A stretch of DNA of 64,000 nt from DASSUW01 sp963844205 (GCA_963844205.1 CAWJNK010000012.1:62001-126000), one strand, 5' to 3'. Shown: positions 34,507 through 43,742, counted from the first letter of the stretch. The notes: generated by a model not told the origin, from the letters alone. A program made the numbers and translations.

Positions 34507-35819
34507 CAGCTTCGTCCGCGGGCGCGGCGGATCCGCTCCAGCCGCTCGCGCAGGTCGGCCTCGGCGTCGTCGGGGCGGTAGAAGCGCACGTCCCCGACGG
34601 TCTCGGGCAGGTGCGCCTGCTCGTTCACGTGCCCCGGGTGGTCGTGCGGATAGTCGTAGCCCTCGCCGCGGCCGAGCGTCGCGGCGCCGGGATACGCCGC
34701 CGACTGCAGCGCCGCGGGCGGGCGCGCCGCGCCGTGCTCGGCGATGTGCCCGCGCACCGCGCCAATCGCGCGCTTGACCGCGTCGGACTTCGGCGCCAAG
34801 GACAGGTAGATCGCCGCCTGCGCGAGCGCGAACCACGCCTCCGGCAGGCCCACGTGCTCGACCGCGTGGGCTGCCGCGACCGCCATCGGCAGCGCCTGCG
34901 GATCGGCGTTCCCGATGTCCTCCGACGCGAGGACGATCATGCGCCGCGCGATGAATCGCGCGTCCTCGCCGCCCTCGAGCATCGCCGCGAGGTAGTAGAG
35001 CGACGCGTCCGGGTCCGAGCCGCGGGTCGACTTGATCCAGGCCGAGATGTAGTCGTAGTGCTGGTCGCCGCCCTTGTCGTAGAGGACGGCCTTGCGCTGC
35101 ATCGCGTCCTCGGCGTCGGCCAGGGTGACCCGCTCGCCGGTCGCGGTCGAGCACGCCAGCTCGAGCGCGTTCAGCGCGGTCCGGGCATCGCCGCCCGCTC
35201 GCGCGGCCAGGAACTCGACCACGTCGTCGCCCACCGCCACCTTCGGACACTCGCCGCGCTCGATCGCCCGCCGCAGCAGCGTTTCGATGTGCTCGGTCGT
35301 GAGCTGCTCGAGCTGGTAGATCTGCGTCCGCGACAAGAGCGCGCTGTTGACCTCGAAGTACGGGTTCTCGGTCGTGGCCCCGATGAGCGTGACGAGGCCC
35401 TCCTCGACGGCCGGCAGCAGCGCGTCCTGCTGCGCCTTGTTGAAGCGGTGGATCTCGTCGAGGAAGAAGATCGTGGGGCGGGTGGGTGGGGATTGTTTTC
35501 GCTCCCGCGCACGCGCGATCACCTCGCGCACCTCCGGGCGCCCCGCCTGGACCGCGGAGAGCTCCTCGAACGCGGCGTCGGACCGCTCGGCCGCCAGCCG
35601 CGCCAGCGTCGTCTTGCCGGTGCCCGGCGGGCCGTACAGCACCATCGAGTGCGGCCGGCCCGACTCGAGCGCGGCGCGCAGCGCCGACCCCGGCGCGAGC
35701 AGGTGCTCCTGGCCCACGAACTCGTCGAGCGTCCGCGGGCGCATCCGCGCGGCCAGCGGGCCGTCGGGCGGCGGCCGGTGATCGGGACGCTTCTCGGGCG
35801 GGTCGAAGAGCCGCTCCAT
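34506..35819 (-). CDS. rarA: Replication-associated recombination protein A (RarA/MgsA)
   Basis: 437 residues, full length. It is an AAA+ ATPase related to clamp loaders and to eukaryotic WRNIP1 that acts at stalled replication forks. Walker A is 'LYGPPGTGKTTLARLAAE', Walker B 'IFFLDEIHRFNKAQQDALL', sensor 1 'LIGATTENPYFEVNSALLSR', and the C-terminal tetramerisation region includes 'KSTRGSDPDASLYYLAAMLEGGEDARFIARRMIVLASEDIGNADPQAL'. ATG 35819 is the first Met of the family N-terminus. Confidence 0.97.
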   Translation of the reverse strand: MERLFDPPEKRPDHRPPPDGPLAARMRPRTLDEFVGQEHLLAPGSALRAALESGRPHSMVLYGPPGTGKTTLARLAAERSDAAFEELSAVQAGRPEVREVIARARERKQSPPTRPTIFFLDEIHRFNKAQQDALLPAVEEGLVTLIGATTENPYFEVNSALLSRTQIYQLEQLTTEHIETLLRRAIERGECPKVAVGDDVVEFLAARAGGDARTALNALELACSTATGERVTLADAEDAMQRKAVLYDKGGDQHYDYISAWIKSTRGSDPDASLYYLAAMLEGGEDARFIARRMIVLASEDIGNADPQALPMAVAAAHAVEHVGLPEAWFALAQAAIYLSLAPKSDAVKRAIGAVRGHIAEHGAARPPAALQSAAYPGAATLGRGEGYDYPHDHPGHVNEQAHLPETVGDVRFYRPDDAEADLRERLERIRRARGRS

Positions 35820-35840
35820 ACGGCTATCTTCGCGCACGCG

Positions 35841-36959
35841 ATGGCGAGAACCGTCCCGCTCAGCACCGTCGGACGCGAGTGGGCGCGGATCGGCATCACG
35901 AGCTTCGGCGGCCCGCCGGCGCAGGTCGCGCTGCTGCGGGAGCTGACCGTCGAGCGGCGGCGCTGGATCGACGCCCGCGAGTTCGAGGACGCCAACGCGG
36001 CCGCCCAGCTGCTGCCCGGGCCGGGTGGGACGCAGCTTGCGGTCTACTGCGCGCGCCGTGTCGGCGGCCCGGCGGCGATGCTCGTGGGCGGGCTCGGCTT
36101 CATCCTGCCCGGCCTCGTGATCGTGCTCGCGATCGCGGCCGTCGCCCTCTCGGAATCGCCGCCGACCTGGATCCGCGCCGTCGGCGCGGGCGGCGTGGCG
36201 GCGGTCGTCGCGGTGGTGGTGCAGGCGGGTCTTGGGCTGGCCCGATCGACGCTCGAAGCCCACCACTCGCGCATCCGCGCGGCGATCTACGCCATCTTGG
36301 GCGCCGCCGCGACCGTCGCCGTCGGCCCTGGCGTCGTCCTCGTCCTGCTCGCCTGCGGCCTCGCCGAGCTCGCATGGCGCCGCCGGCCGGGCGCCGCCGT
36401 TTCGATCGCGCCGGCCGTGCTCGCGGTGGCGACGCTCCCCGCGCTCGCCTGGACCGCGCTCAAGGTCGGCGCACTTTCGTACGGCGGCGGCTTCGTGATC
36501 ATCCCGCTCATGCAGGCCGACGCCGTGGACACGTACGGCTGGATGACCGACACCGAGTTCGCCAACGCCGTCGCCTACGGCCAGCTCACGCCCGGCCCCC
36601 TGGTCCACACCGTCGCCATGGTCGGCTGGGCTGCTGCCGGGCTCGGGGGCGCGCTCCTCGCGTCGGTCATCGCGTTCGCGCCGTCGTTCCTCGTGGTCGC
36701 CGCGCTCGGCGATGGCTTCGCGCGCCTCAGACAGTCGCCGACCGCCCGCGCGTTCCTCGACGGTGCCGGGCCCGCCGCGGTCGGCGCGATCCTGGGCGCC
36801 GCCGTGCCGCTGGCGCAGGCGATCGAGGAGACGTGGCAGTGGGCGGTGCTCGCGGCGGCCGCGATCCTCCTCCTGGCCGGGCGGCCGGCGCTGTGGGCGC
36901 TGGTCGGCGGAGCCGCCGCGGGCGTTGTGGCTTGGCTCGCAGGCGCGCCGATCCCGTAG
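35841..36959 (+). CDS. chrA: Chromate transporter, ChrA family (two-domain)
   Basis: 372 residues with about ten membrane helices in two homologous CHR halves: N-terminal 'WARIGITSFGGPPAQVALLRELTVERRRWID...AAQLLPGPGGTQLAVYCARRVGG' and C-terminal 'LKVGALSYGGGFVIIPLMQADAV...AYGQLTPGPLVHTVAMVGW'. Each carries the family GGP/GGG and PGP motifs. Members extrude chromate; many homologues have no tested role. A TATCTT hexamer about ten bases upstream may be its -10. Confidence 0.95.
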   Translation: MARTVPLSTVGREWARIGITSFGGPPAQVALLRELTVERRRWIDAREFEDANAAAQLLPGPGGTQLAVYCARRVGGPAAMLVGGLGFILPGLVIVLAIAAVALSESPPTWIRAVGAGGVAAVVAVVVQAGLGLARSTLEAHHSRIRAAIYAILGAAATVAVGPGVVLVLLACGLAELAWRRRPGAAVSIAPAVLAVATLPALAWTALKVGALSYGGGFVIIPLMQADAVDTYGWMTDTEFANAVAYGQLTPGPLVHTVAMVGWAAAGLGGALLASVIAFAPSFLVVAALGDGFARLRQSPTARAFLDGAGPAAVGAILGAAVPLAQAIEETWQWAVLAAAAILLLAGRPALWALVGGAAAGVVAWLAGAPIP

Positions 36960-37039
36960 ATGGTTGATTGCGCGGCCCGCGTGCCCGAATGGCCGCGGGA
37001 CGTGCCCAGGCGGGTGCGTGGGTCGTGGAATCAATCATC
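36959..37039. repeat. AT-rich 11-bp inverted repeat enclosing a GC-rich core
   Basis: GATGGTTGATT (36959-36969) pairs with AATCAATCATC (37029-37039), with one G-T wobble, around a 59-nt GC-rich core that can itself fold (GCGGCC with GGCCGC). The arms are conspicuously AT-rich for this genome. The element begins in the chrA stop codon and ends just before the TAGCAT promoter element of the next gene. It may be a terminator, a structured RNA or a small mobile-element relic. Confidence 0.55.
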
Positions 37040-37045
37040 TAGCAT
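37040..37045 (+). promoter_or_regulatory. Candidate leaderless -10 (TAGCAT) for the M20 peptidase gene
   Basis: TAGCAT is followed by eight bases and ATG 37054, the spacing expected for a leaderless transcript. Confidence 0.5.
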
Positions 37046-37053
37046 CGTCGGCG

Positions 37054-38352
37054 ATGCCCGCGCTCGAGGAGGAGACGGCCGACGTCCTCGCGCGGCTGAT
37101 CCGGTTCAACACCGTCAACCCGCCGGGCGACGAGCGCGAGTGCCAGCAGTGGCTCGCCGCCTACCTGCGCGAGGCCGGACTCGAGGTCGAGCTCCACGGT
37201 GCCGAGCGCGACCGCCCGAACCTCGTCGCGCGGCTGGAAGGGGACGAACCCGGCCCGGTCCTGGGCTATCTGTCGCACGTGGACACCGTCCTCGCCGATC
37301 CCGACGATTGGACGCTCGACCCCTGGTCGGGCGAGACGCGCGACGGCTTCCTGTGGGGCCGCGGCGCGCTCGACATGAAGTCGCAGACCGCCGCCGAGGT
37401 GGTCGCCGCCGCCACGCTCGCGCGCAGCGGCTGGCGCCCCGCCAAGGGCGCCCTGAAGGTGATCGCCGTCGTCGACGAGGAGGTGGGCGGCCGCCTCGGC
37501 GCCCAGTGGCTGACCGAGCGGCGGCCCGACCTCGCCCGCGTCGACTGGCTCGTCAACGAGGGCGGCGGGCCGCTGGTGCCCTACGGCGACCGCCGGTTCT
37601 ACCCCGTCTGCTGCGCCGAGAAGGGCACGTTCCGGTTCACCGTCAAGGCGCGCGGCAAGGCCGCCCACGCCGCGATCCCCGGCTTCGGCGACAACGCGCT
37701 GCTCAAGCTCGCGCCCGTCGTGACGCGTCTGGGAGAGCGGCAGAGCGCCTACGACGTGATGGCCGAACCGCGCGCGCTGCTGGAGGCGCTCGGCGAGGAC
37801 CCGTCCGACCCGGAGACCGCGATCCAGCGCATCCGCGAGATCGAGCCCCGCCTTGCAGCCATGGTGGACCCGACGCTGCGGGTGACCGCCGTCCCCACAC
37901 GGATCTTCGCCTCCGACAAGATCAACGTCATCCCCGCCCACGCCGAGCTCCAGGTCGACTGCCGCGTCCCACCCGGCATGGAGGGCGAGGCGACGCTGCG
38001 CCGCGTGCAGGAGCTGGTCGGCGAGGGCGACGGGCTCGAGATCGCGTTCATGGAGCAGGTGGTCGGCAACCGCTCGCCGATCGACACGCCGCTGATGGAC
38101 GCGATCCGCGATTGGATCGACGAGAACGACCCGGGTGCGGAGCCGGTCCCCGGCGTCCTGCCCGCGTTCACCGACTCGCGCTGGTTCCGCGCCGCCTTTC
38201 CCGACTGCGTGGCCTATGGCTTCTTCCCGCAGCGCCACCAGAACTACTTCGAGACGTGGTCGCTGGTCCACTCCGCGGACGAGCGCATCGACCTGCGCGA
38301 CCTCGCCTTCGCGGCGAGCTTCTTCGTCGACCTCCCGAGGAGGCTGTTGTGA
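37054..38352 (+). CDS. M20-family metallopeptidase (ArgE/DapE/CPG2-like)
   Basis: 432 residues from ATG 37054. Metal ligands and catalytic acids are visible in 'LGYLSHVDTVLAD' (His, Asp), 'WGRGALDMKSQTAAEV' (bridging Asp), 'VIAVVDEEVGG' (catalytic Glu plus ligand Glu) and a late 'NYFETWSLVHSADERI' (His). The dimerisation domain begins near 'GTFRFTVKARGKAAHAAIPGFGDNA'. It hydrolyses an N-acyl or peptide substrate; which one is unknown. Its stop overlaps the DUF1385 start (GTGA). Confidence 0.93.
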   Translation: MPALEEETADVLARLIRFNTVNPPGDERECQQWLAAYLREAGLEVELHGAERDRPNLVARLEGDEPGPVLGYLSHVDTVLADPDDWTLDPWSGETRDGFLWGRGALDMKSQTAAEVVAAATLARSGWRPAKGALKVIAVVDEEVGGRLGAQWLTERRPDLARVDWLVNEGGGPLVPYGDRRFYPVCCAEKGTFRFTVKARGKAAHAAIPGFGDNALLKLAPVVTRLGERQSAYDVMAEPRALLEALGEDPSDPETAIQRIREIEPRLAAMVDPTLRVTAVPTRIFASDKINVIPAHAELQVDCRVPPGMEGEATLRRVQELVGEGDGLEIAFMEQVVGNRSPIDTPLMDAIRDWIDENDPGAEPVPGVLPAFTDSRWFRAAFPDCVAYGFFPQRHQNYFETWSLVHSADERIDLRDLAFAASFFVDLPRRLL

Positions 38353-39152
38353 GTCCGGTGGCCGAAGACAAGCTGCGGCTGGGCGGGATGGCCCTGCGCA
38401 ACGGCCTGCTCGTACACGGGCCGACGCACTGGGCGGCATCGGTGCGCGACGACGCCGGCGAGATCCGCACCGCCTCGGGCCGCAAGCCGCGCCTGAGGGC
38501 CGTCGACCCCGTCCCGGGCCTGCGCGGCGTCGTGCGGCTGGGCGAGGCGTTCGTCGTGATCCCGCTGGTCAAGCGCGCGCTGCCGCAGGCCAAGTTGCCG
38601 TTCGAGTCGCCGTCCGTCGTCGGCATCGCCGCCGCGGCCTCGCTCTCCGGTGCACTGCTTCGCCGCCGCGTGGGCGGATCGGCCGGCGAGGCGGCGGCGG
38701 TGGCGCTCTCGCTCGCGCCGGCCGTGCTCGCGCTGCGCGGCGGGGAGTTGGCCGCCTACCACGGCGTCGAGCACAAGGCGATCGCCGCGTACGAGTCGCC
38801 CGACGACCAGGATGCCGCCGACGCCGCCAAGGAGCACGACCGCTGCGGCTCGCACCTCGTCACTCCGCTGCTGGCCTCGAACCTCGCCGGCGCGCTGCTC
38901 GTGCGTCGCGTGCTCGAGCGGCCCGGTCCGGTGGCGGGCGCGGGCGTGGCGGTCGCGTCGACCGCCGCGGCCGTAGAGATCTTCGCGTGGTGCGAGCGCA
39001 ACGCGGGCACCCCGCTGGCGCGCGCGCTGCGGCGACCGGGCTTCGAGCTCCAGCGCGCGCTGGGGACCCGCGAGCCGGACGAGCGCCAACTCGAGGTCGG
39101 CCGTGCCGCGCTGGCCGAGATCCTGCGTGTGGAACCCTCGCCCTCCGTTTAG
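38349..39152 (+). CDS. DUF1385 domain membrane protein
   Basis: 267 residues from GTG 38349. 'GGMALRNGLLVHGPTHWAASVRDDAGEI' and 'AYHGVEHKAIAAYES...EHDRCGSHLVTPLL' are hallmarks of DUF1385, a family with about four membrane helices and a conserved HGxEHK motif suggestive of metal binding or catalysis. Function is unknown across the family. It is translationally coupled to the M20 peptidase. Confidence 0.9.
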   Translation: MSPVAEDKLRLGGMALRNGLLVHGPTHWAASVRDDAGEIRTASGRKPRLRAVDPVPGLRGVVRLGEAFVVIPLVKRALPQAKLPFESPSVVGIAAAASLSGALLRRRVGGSAGEAAAVALSLAPAVLALRGGELAAYHGVEHKAIAAYESPDDQDAADAAKEHDRCGSHLVTPLLASNLAGALLVRRVLERPGPVAGAGVAVASTAAAVEIFAWCERNAGTPLARALRRPGFELQRALGTREPDERQLEVGRAALAEILRVEPSPSV

Positions 39153-39201
39153 GGTCCAGACCCTAGCCTACAACCGCCGTTAGGCGACAATACTGCTTGC
39201 T

Positions 39202-40692
39202 ATGTGGGACAGCATCGAAGCCTGGGTACTCACGTGGACGCCGATCCTGTTCATGGCGCTGATCTGCTTCTTCCTGTGGCGGACGCTGAAGCTCATGCCC
39301 CGGACCAAGCCGCAGCAGCTCAAGCCCGAGTCCAAGGGCTCGATCGGCTGGGGCGACGTGGCGGGCGCCGACGAGGCCAAGGCCGAGCTGCAGGAGGTCG
39401 TCGAGTTCCTGCGCGAGCCTGCACGCTTCACCAAGCTGGGTGCCTCGGTGCCGAAGGGCATCCTCCTGCACGGGCCGCCCGGCACCGGCAAGACCTTGCT
39501 GGCCAAGGCCGTGGCCAAGGAGTCGGGCGCCGAGTTCTTCTCGCAGTCCGCGGCCGCCTTCGTCGAGATGTTCGCCGGCCTCGGCGCCGCCCGCATCCGG
39601 CGGCTGTTCACCGAGGCCCGCAACCACCGCCCTGCCGTGGTCTTCATCGACGAGATCGACGCCGTCGGCGGGGAGCGCGGCGCAGACAACAACTCCGAGC
39701 GCGAGCAGACGCTCAACCAGCTGCTGGTCGAGATGGACGGCTTCAACAGCACCGGCGACCTCGTCGTGATCGCCGCCTCGAACCTGCTCGAGAAGCTCGA
39801 TCCGGCGCTCCTGCGCCCGGGACGGTTCGATCGCCAGATCTTCGTGTCCCCGCCCGACGTCCACGGCCGCGCCGCGATCCTCAAGGTTCACACGCGCGAC
39901 AAGCCGCTCGGGGACGTCGACCTCCAGTTGACCGCGCGCCAGACGTCGGGCCTGACCGGCGCGGACCTCGCCAACCTCGCGAACGAGGCGGCGATCCGCG
40001 CGGCCCGCGACCAGCGCGAGCGCATCGAGCAGAAGGACTTCGACGCGGCGCTCGAGCGCGTCGTGGCCGGCATGCAGTCGCGCCGCACGCTGAACGACCA
40101 CGAGCGCCGCGTGGTCGCGTTCCACGAGGCCGGCCACGCCGTGTGCGCCGAGCTGCTCCCCGGCGTCAACCGCGTGCACAAGGTCTCGATCGTGCCGCGC
40201 GGACAGGCGCTGGGCTACACGCTCAACCTTCCGGACGAGGACCGCTACCTGAAGACGCGCGAGGAGCTGCTCGACTACATGACGGTGCTGCTCGGCGGGC
40301 GCGCGGCGGAGGAGATCGTGTTCGGCGCGATCACCACCGGCGCGTCGGACGACCTGCACCGAGTGGCGGAGATCTCGCGCGCCATGGTCCACCAATACGC
40401 GATGGGGACATCGATCACGTCCCTGCAGGTGTCGGCTGAGGGCGGAGCCGTCTCGGATCGAACGCGTCAGCTGCGCGACGAGGAGCAGCAGCACCTGACC
40501 AACGAGGCGATGCGCGGGGCGGCGCGACTGATCACCGAGCACCGCGACAAGCTCGACGCGCTGGCCGGCGCGCTGCTGCGCAACGAGGTGCTCGAGCGCG
40601 CGGACATCGACCGGATCATGGATGGCGTCCCGCGGTTCTATCGCACGCCCGGCCACGGCCTCCGCGTCGTCGCCGCACGTCGGCCCGACTGA
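39202..40692 (+). CDS. ftsH: FtsH-type AAA+ zinc metalloprotease (short form)
   Basis: 496 residues, well below the usual 600-700. A single N-terminal membrane helix (about 8-27) replaces the two helices and periplasmic domain of standard FtsH. The AAA+ domain follows directly: Walker A 'LHGPPGTGKTLLAKAVA', Walker B 'VVFIDEID', the second region of homology 'DPALLRPGRFDRQI'. The M41 protease has 'VVAFHEAGHAVCAELL' (HEAGH) and third ligand 'TTGASDDLHRVAEISRAMV' (Asp). It degrades membrane or regulatory proteins. An AATACT element seven bases before the ATG may be a weak leaderless -10. Confidence 0.96.
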   Translation: MWDSIEAWVLTWTPILFMALICFFLWRTLKLMPRTKPQQLKPESKGSIGWGDVAGADEAKAELQEVVEFLREPARFTKLGASVPKGILLHGPPGTGKTLLAKAVAKESGAEFFSQSAAAFVEMFAGLGAARIRRLFTEARNHRPAVVFIDEIDAVGGERGADNNSEREQTLNQLLVEMDGFNSTGDLVVIAASNLLEKLDPALLRPGRFDRQIFVSPPDVHGRAAILKVHTRDKPLGDVDLQLTARQTSGLTGADLANLANEAAIRAARDQRERIEQKDFDAALERVVAGMQSRRTLNDHERRVVAFHEAGHAVCAELLPGVNRVHKVSIVPRGQALGYTLNLPDEDRYLKTREELLDYMTVLLGGRAAEEIVFGAITTGASDDLHRVAEISRAMVHQYAMGTSITSLQVSAEGGAVSDRTRQLRDEEQQHLTNEAMRGAARLITEHRDKLDALAGALLRNEVLERADIDRIMDGVPRFYRTPGHGLRVVAARRPD

Positions 40693-40720
40693 CCGCTCAA
40701 GGGGCCGCGGCGTGCGGCCG

Positions 40721-42910
40721 ATGCCCCAGAAGATGGGGCAGCCAGACTCTCTCTCGCGCGCGAGCACGGACCGCGCCGCCGACTTCCGGGGGCTGCTCGA
40801 GCCTGGCGCCATCCGCGCGGTCTTCCAACCGATCGTCCGCCTGAGCGACCTCGAGCCGATCGGCTACGAGGGCCTCGCCCGCTTCCCCGCGCCCCCGGGG
40901 CTCGTGGCCCTGCCGCCAGACGTGACGCTCGCCGCGGCCGCGCGCAGCGGCCTGCGCGAGGACCTCGAGGTGGCCTGCTGGGAGGCGATGGCCGAGGCCG
41001 GCGAGCCGCCTGACGGTCGGCTGCTGTTCGTCAACGTCGCGCCCGACGCGCTCGGCCATCCGGGGCTCGCCGCGCTCGCCGAGCGCCTCCCGTCGCGGCT
41101 CGTGATCGAGCTCACCGAGCAGGACGCGGTGCAGGACATCAGGCGGATCCAGGAGCGCCTGCGGCCCTGGATCGGCCGCGGCGCGCTGATCGCGGTCGAC
41201 GACGCCGGCGCCGGCTTCACGTCGCTGGAGTACGTGACCGAGATCCGGCCCGACTTCCTGAAGCTGTGCCGCGGCATGGTCGCCGGGGTCGACCTCGACG
41301 CCTCCCGCCAAGCCGTCCTCCGCGCCACCGTCGCATTCGCCCGCGAAGTGGGCGCCCGCGTGGTGGCCGAGGGCGTCGAGCGGCCCGAGGAGCTGGCCGT
41401 CCTGCGCGCCGCGGAGGTCGACTTCGGGCAGGGCTGGCTGTTCGGCCGTCCGGGCGCCGCCTGGCCGGCGGAGCCCGAGCCGGCCGGCCGCCGCGTGCTG
41501 GCCGCCGCGCCCGCCGGCGGGCGGCTCGAGCGTGCGGTGGCGACCGCCGCGACCGTCGGCGACGCCGCGACCGTCGTGGTCGAGCACTTGGCGCGCAACG
41601 GGCTCATGCCGACCGTCTATCTCGAGCAGGTCGGTCGCCTGCGCTGCCAGGCCGCGCGCGGCCACTGGCAGGTCTACGACGGCCTGCCCGCGACTGCGGG
41701 CCTCGTCGGGCGGACGTTCCGCACCGGCGAGACGGCCGAGGTCTCCGACGCCGAGGCCGATCCGGACTTCATCGTCTCGATCCCCTCCGTGGTCGCGGCG
41801 CTGTGCGTGCCGCTGCGGTCCTGCGGGCGCGTGGTCGGCGTGCTCAACGCCGACTCGCCGACCAAGCTCGGCGTCGACGCCCGCTGGGAGGTCGAGCGCT
41901 GCGCCGACCTCCTCGGCCGCCGCATCGGCGAGCTCGGCGGCCCCGAGGCCCGGGTGGCGCCGGCCCAGCGCCTGGCGCGCGCCGTCGGTCGGCTGGCCGC
42001 GCTCGAGGATCCCGAAGACCTGGTGCGCGAGACCGTCCGGTCGGCGCTCGGCCTGGCCGGCTTCGAGTCGGCGATGCTGGCCCTCCCGAACGGCCACGGC
42101 TGCTTCTACGCCCATCACGCGGAGGGCCCGTTCGCGGTGGCATTCTCGGACCTCGACCCCGCCCACCTCGCCGCGATCGGTGGCTGGGTGCGCCACGGCA
42201 CGTCCTGCTACACCGTCAACGAGGCCGCCGGCCGCGGGTTCGAGGGCCACGAGCCGCTGCGCCAGGCCGGCGCGGCCTCGCTCGTCGTGCTGCCGCTCAA
42301 CGCCGCCGGCGAGCGGCTCGGCCTCCTCGTGCTCGCGGACCGGACGCCGCATCGCCTGTCCACCGAGCACATCGAGCTGCTCGAGCTGCTGGCCTTCCAG
42401 GCCGCGAGCGGCCTGCGCATGGCCGCCGCGGTGCTCGAGCTGCGCGAGCGCGCGGCGCGCGATCCGCTGACCGGCCTCGGGCACCACGCGACGTTCTACG
42501 AGACGCTTCCCGCGCTGCGCGGCACCGGCGCGCGATGCGCGCTGCTGCTGGCCGACGTCGACGGCTTCAAGACGATCAACGACACCCGAGGCCACGCGGC
42601 GGGCGACGACATCCTGCGCTCGCTCGCCGGGCTGCTGCGGGCAGCCGCGCCCTCGGGAGGGCGGGCGTTCCGGATCGGCGGCGACGAGTTCGCGCTCGTG
42701 TTCGAGTGCGCCGGCGAGGCCGAGGCCGAGCGCGTCGGCTGGCAGCTGCGATCGCAGGCCCGCGACCGGCTCGGGTCGACCCTGTCGGTCGGCCTCGCGC
42801 TGGCCGAGGCGGGCGAGAGCGACGAGGCCGTCGTGGCGCGGGCCGACGCCGCGCTCTACGAGGTCAAGCGCCGCGGCCGCGACGGCGTCATCGTGGCACG
42901 ACCAGCCTGA
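40721..42910 (+). CDS. EAL-GAF-GAF-GGDEF cyclic-di-GMP signalling protein
   Basis: 729 residues from ATG 40721 (an earlier reading inside ftsH is non-coding in character). The order is unusual: EAL comes first (about 15-250), then two GAF-like sensor domains (about 285-420 and 430-565), then GGDEF (about 570-729). EAL residues are intact: 'YEGLARF', 'LFVNVAPDAL', 'VIELTEQDAV', 'VDDAGAGFTSLEYV', 'FLKLCRG', 'VVAEGVE'. The cyclase site 'FRIGGDEFALVFE' is canonical. It has no membrane segment, so it is a cytosolic bifunctional enzyme. Its 3' end overlaps the convergent lipid kinase gene by 23 bases. Confidence 0.93.
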   Translation: MPQKMGQPDSLSRASTDRAADFRGLLEPGAIRAVFQPIVRLSDLEPIGYEGLARFPAPPGLVALPPDVTLAAAARSGLREDLEVACWEAMAEAGEPPDGRLLFVNVAPDALGHPGLAALAERLPSRLVIELTEQDAVQDIRRIQERLRPWIGRGALIAVDDAGAGFTSLEYVTEIRPDFLKLCRGMVAGVDLDASRQAVLRATVAFAREVGARVVAEGVERPEELAVLRAAEVDFGQGWLFGRPGAAWPAEPEPAGRRVLAAAPAGGRLERAVATAATVGDAATVVVEHLARNGLMPTVYLEQVGRLRCQAARGHWQVYDGLPATAGLVGRTFRTGETAEVSDAEADPDFIVSIPSVVAALCVPLRSCGRVVGVLNADSPTKLGVDARWEVERCADLLGRRIGELGGPEARVAPAQRLARAVGRLAALEDPEDLVRETVRSALGLAGFESAMLALPNGHGCFYAHHAEGPFAVAFSDLDPAHLAAIGGWVRHGTSCYTVNEAAGRGFEGHEPLRQAGAASLVVLPLNAAGERLGLLVLADRTPHRLSTEHIELLELLAFQAASGLRMAAAVLELRERAARDPLTGLGHHATFYETLPALRGTGARCALLLADVDGFKTINDTRGHAAGDDILRSLAGLLRAAAPSGGRAFRIGGDEFALVFECAGEAEAERVGWQLRSQARDRLGSTLSVGLALAEAGESDEAVVARADAALYEVKRRGRDGVIVARPA

Positions 42911-43742
42911 ACGCCCGCGGCGTCACCGTCACCTGCTCGAGGCCGCCGCGGCGGATCTCGCCGTCGACGTTGATCTCCGTGCCGGGCGGGAGGCCGACCT
43001 CGATCGCCGTGCCGCGCTCGTGCGGCACGTCGCGCTGCTGGGCGATCCGCTGCGTCCGCAGGCCCCACGCTCGCCGGCCGAGCCCGACGCGCGAGCCCGC
43101 GGGCAGGACGACGACGTCGAGCACGCCGTCGTCGGGATCGGCGTCCGCGACGCCCGAGCCGCCGCCGAAGGCGCCGCTGACCGCGACGATGACCTGCCAG
43201 CAGCGGCCGTCGAAGACGGCGCGGCCGTCGGCGCGAACGGTGACGGCGAGCGGGTGCTCGCGGGCGGCGGCGCGCAGCGCGCCGACGCCGTAGGCAAGCG
43301 GGCCGAGGCGCGGCTTGAGCGGCTGGGCGTTGCGGGCCGCGACCGAGGCGAGCCCCGCGCTGGCCACGTTGACGAACGGGCGCCCGTCGGCCAGCCGGCC
43401 GAGCTCGAGCGGCCGCTCGTCCGCGCCCGTGGCAGCCAGCGCGGCCGCCTCGAGCGGGTCGCTCGGTAGCTCGTACACCTGGGCGAAGTCGTTGGCGGTG
43501 CCCGTCGGGATGACGGCGAGCGGGACGTCGAGCCGGCCGGCGAGCCCGGCCGCCGGGCCGATCGTCCCGTCGCCGCCGGCGACCGCGACGCGGTCCGGCA
43601 CGAACTCGGCGGCGCGCTCGAGGTCGCGCTCCTCGCAGCCGAACACGGCGACGTCAGCGCCGCGCTGGCGCATGGCTGCGACGAGCGGCTCGGGGTCCAG
43701 ACCGCCGCCTGAGGCACGGTTGGCGGCGAGGGCGATCCGCAC
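42888..43742 (-). CDS. Diacylglycerol kinase-family lipid kinase
   Basis: 284 residues from GTG 43742 (reads MRIALAANRASGGG). The nucleotide-binding 'RVAVAGGDGTIGPAAG' (GGDGT) and 'LAVIPTGTANDFAQVY' (PTGTxNDFA) mark the DAGK catalytic fold. A C-terminal beta domain holds 'DPDDGVLDVVVLPAG'. It phosphorylates a lipid such as diacylglycerol or sphingosine-like lipid. The longer start at 43790 would run into the divergent mce gene, while GTG 43742 has a TACCCT element eight bases upstream. Confidence 0.93.
   Translation of the reverse strand: MRIALAANRASGGGLDPEPLVAAMRQRGADVAVFGCEERDLERAAEFVPDRVAVAGGDGTIGPAAGLAGRLDVPLAVIPTGTANDFAQVYELPSDPLEAAALAATGADERPLELGRLADGRPFVNVASAGLASVAARNAQPLKPRLGPLAYGVGALRAAAREHPLAVTVRADGRAVFDGRCWQVIVAVSGAFGGGSGVADADPDDGVLDVVVLPAGSRVGLGRRAWGLRTQRIAQQRDVPHERGTAIEVGLPPGTEINVDGEIRRGGLEQVTVTPRAFRLVVPR

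Noticed and set aside
33748..35250. Single 500-residue protein joining rarA antisense-type sequence and the methyltransferase
   Set aside because: The upstream half is an out-of-frame reading of rarA. The methyltransferase clearly starts at ATG 34506, overlapping the rarA stop.
41266..43293. 675-residue plus-strand frame inside the EAL-GAF-GGDEF gene
   Set aside because: Arg/Pro-rich out-of-frame shadow; the overlapping frame carries intact EAL and GGDEF motifs.
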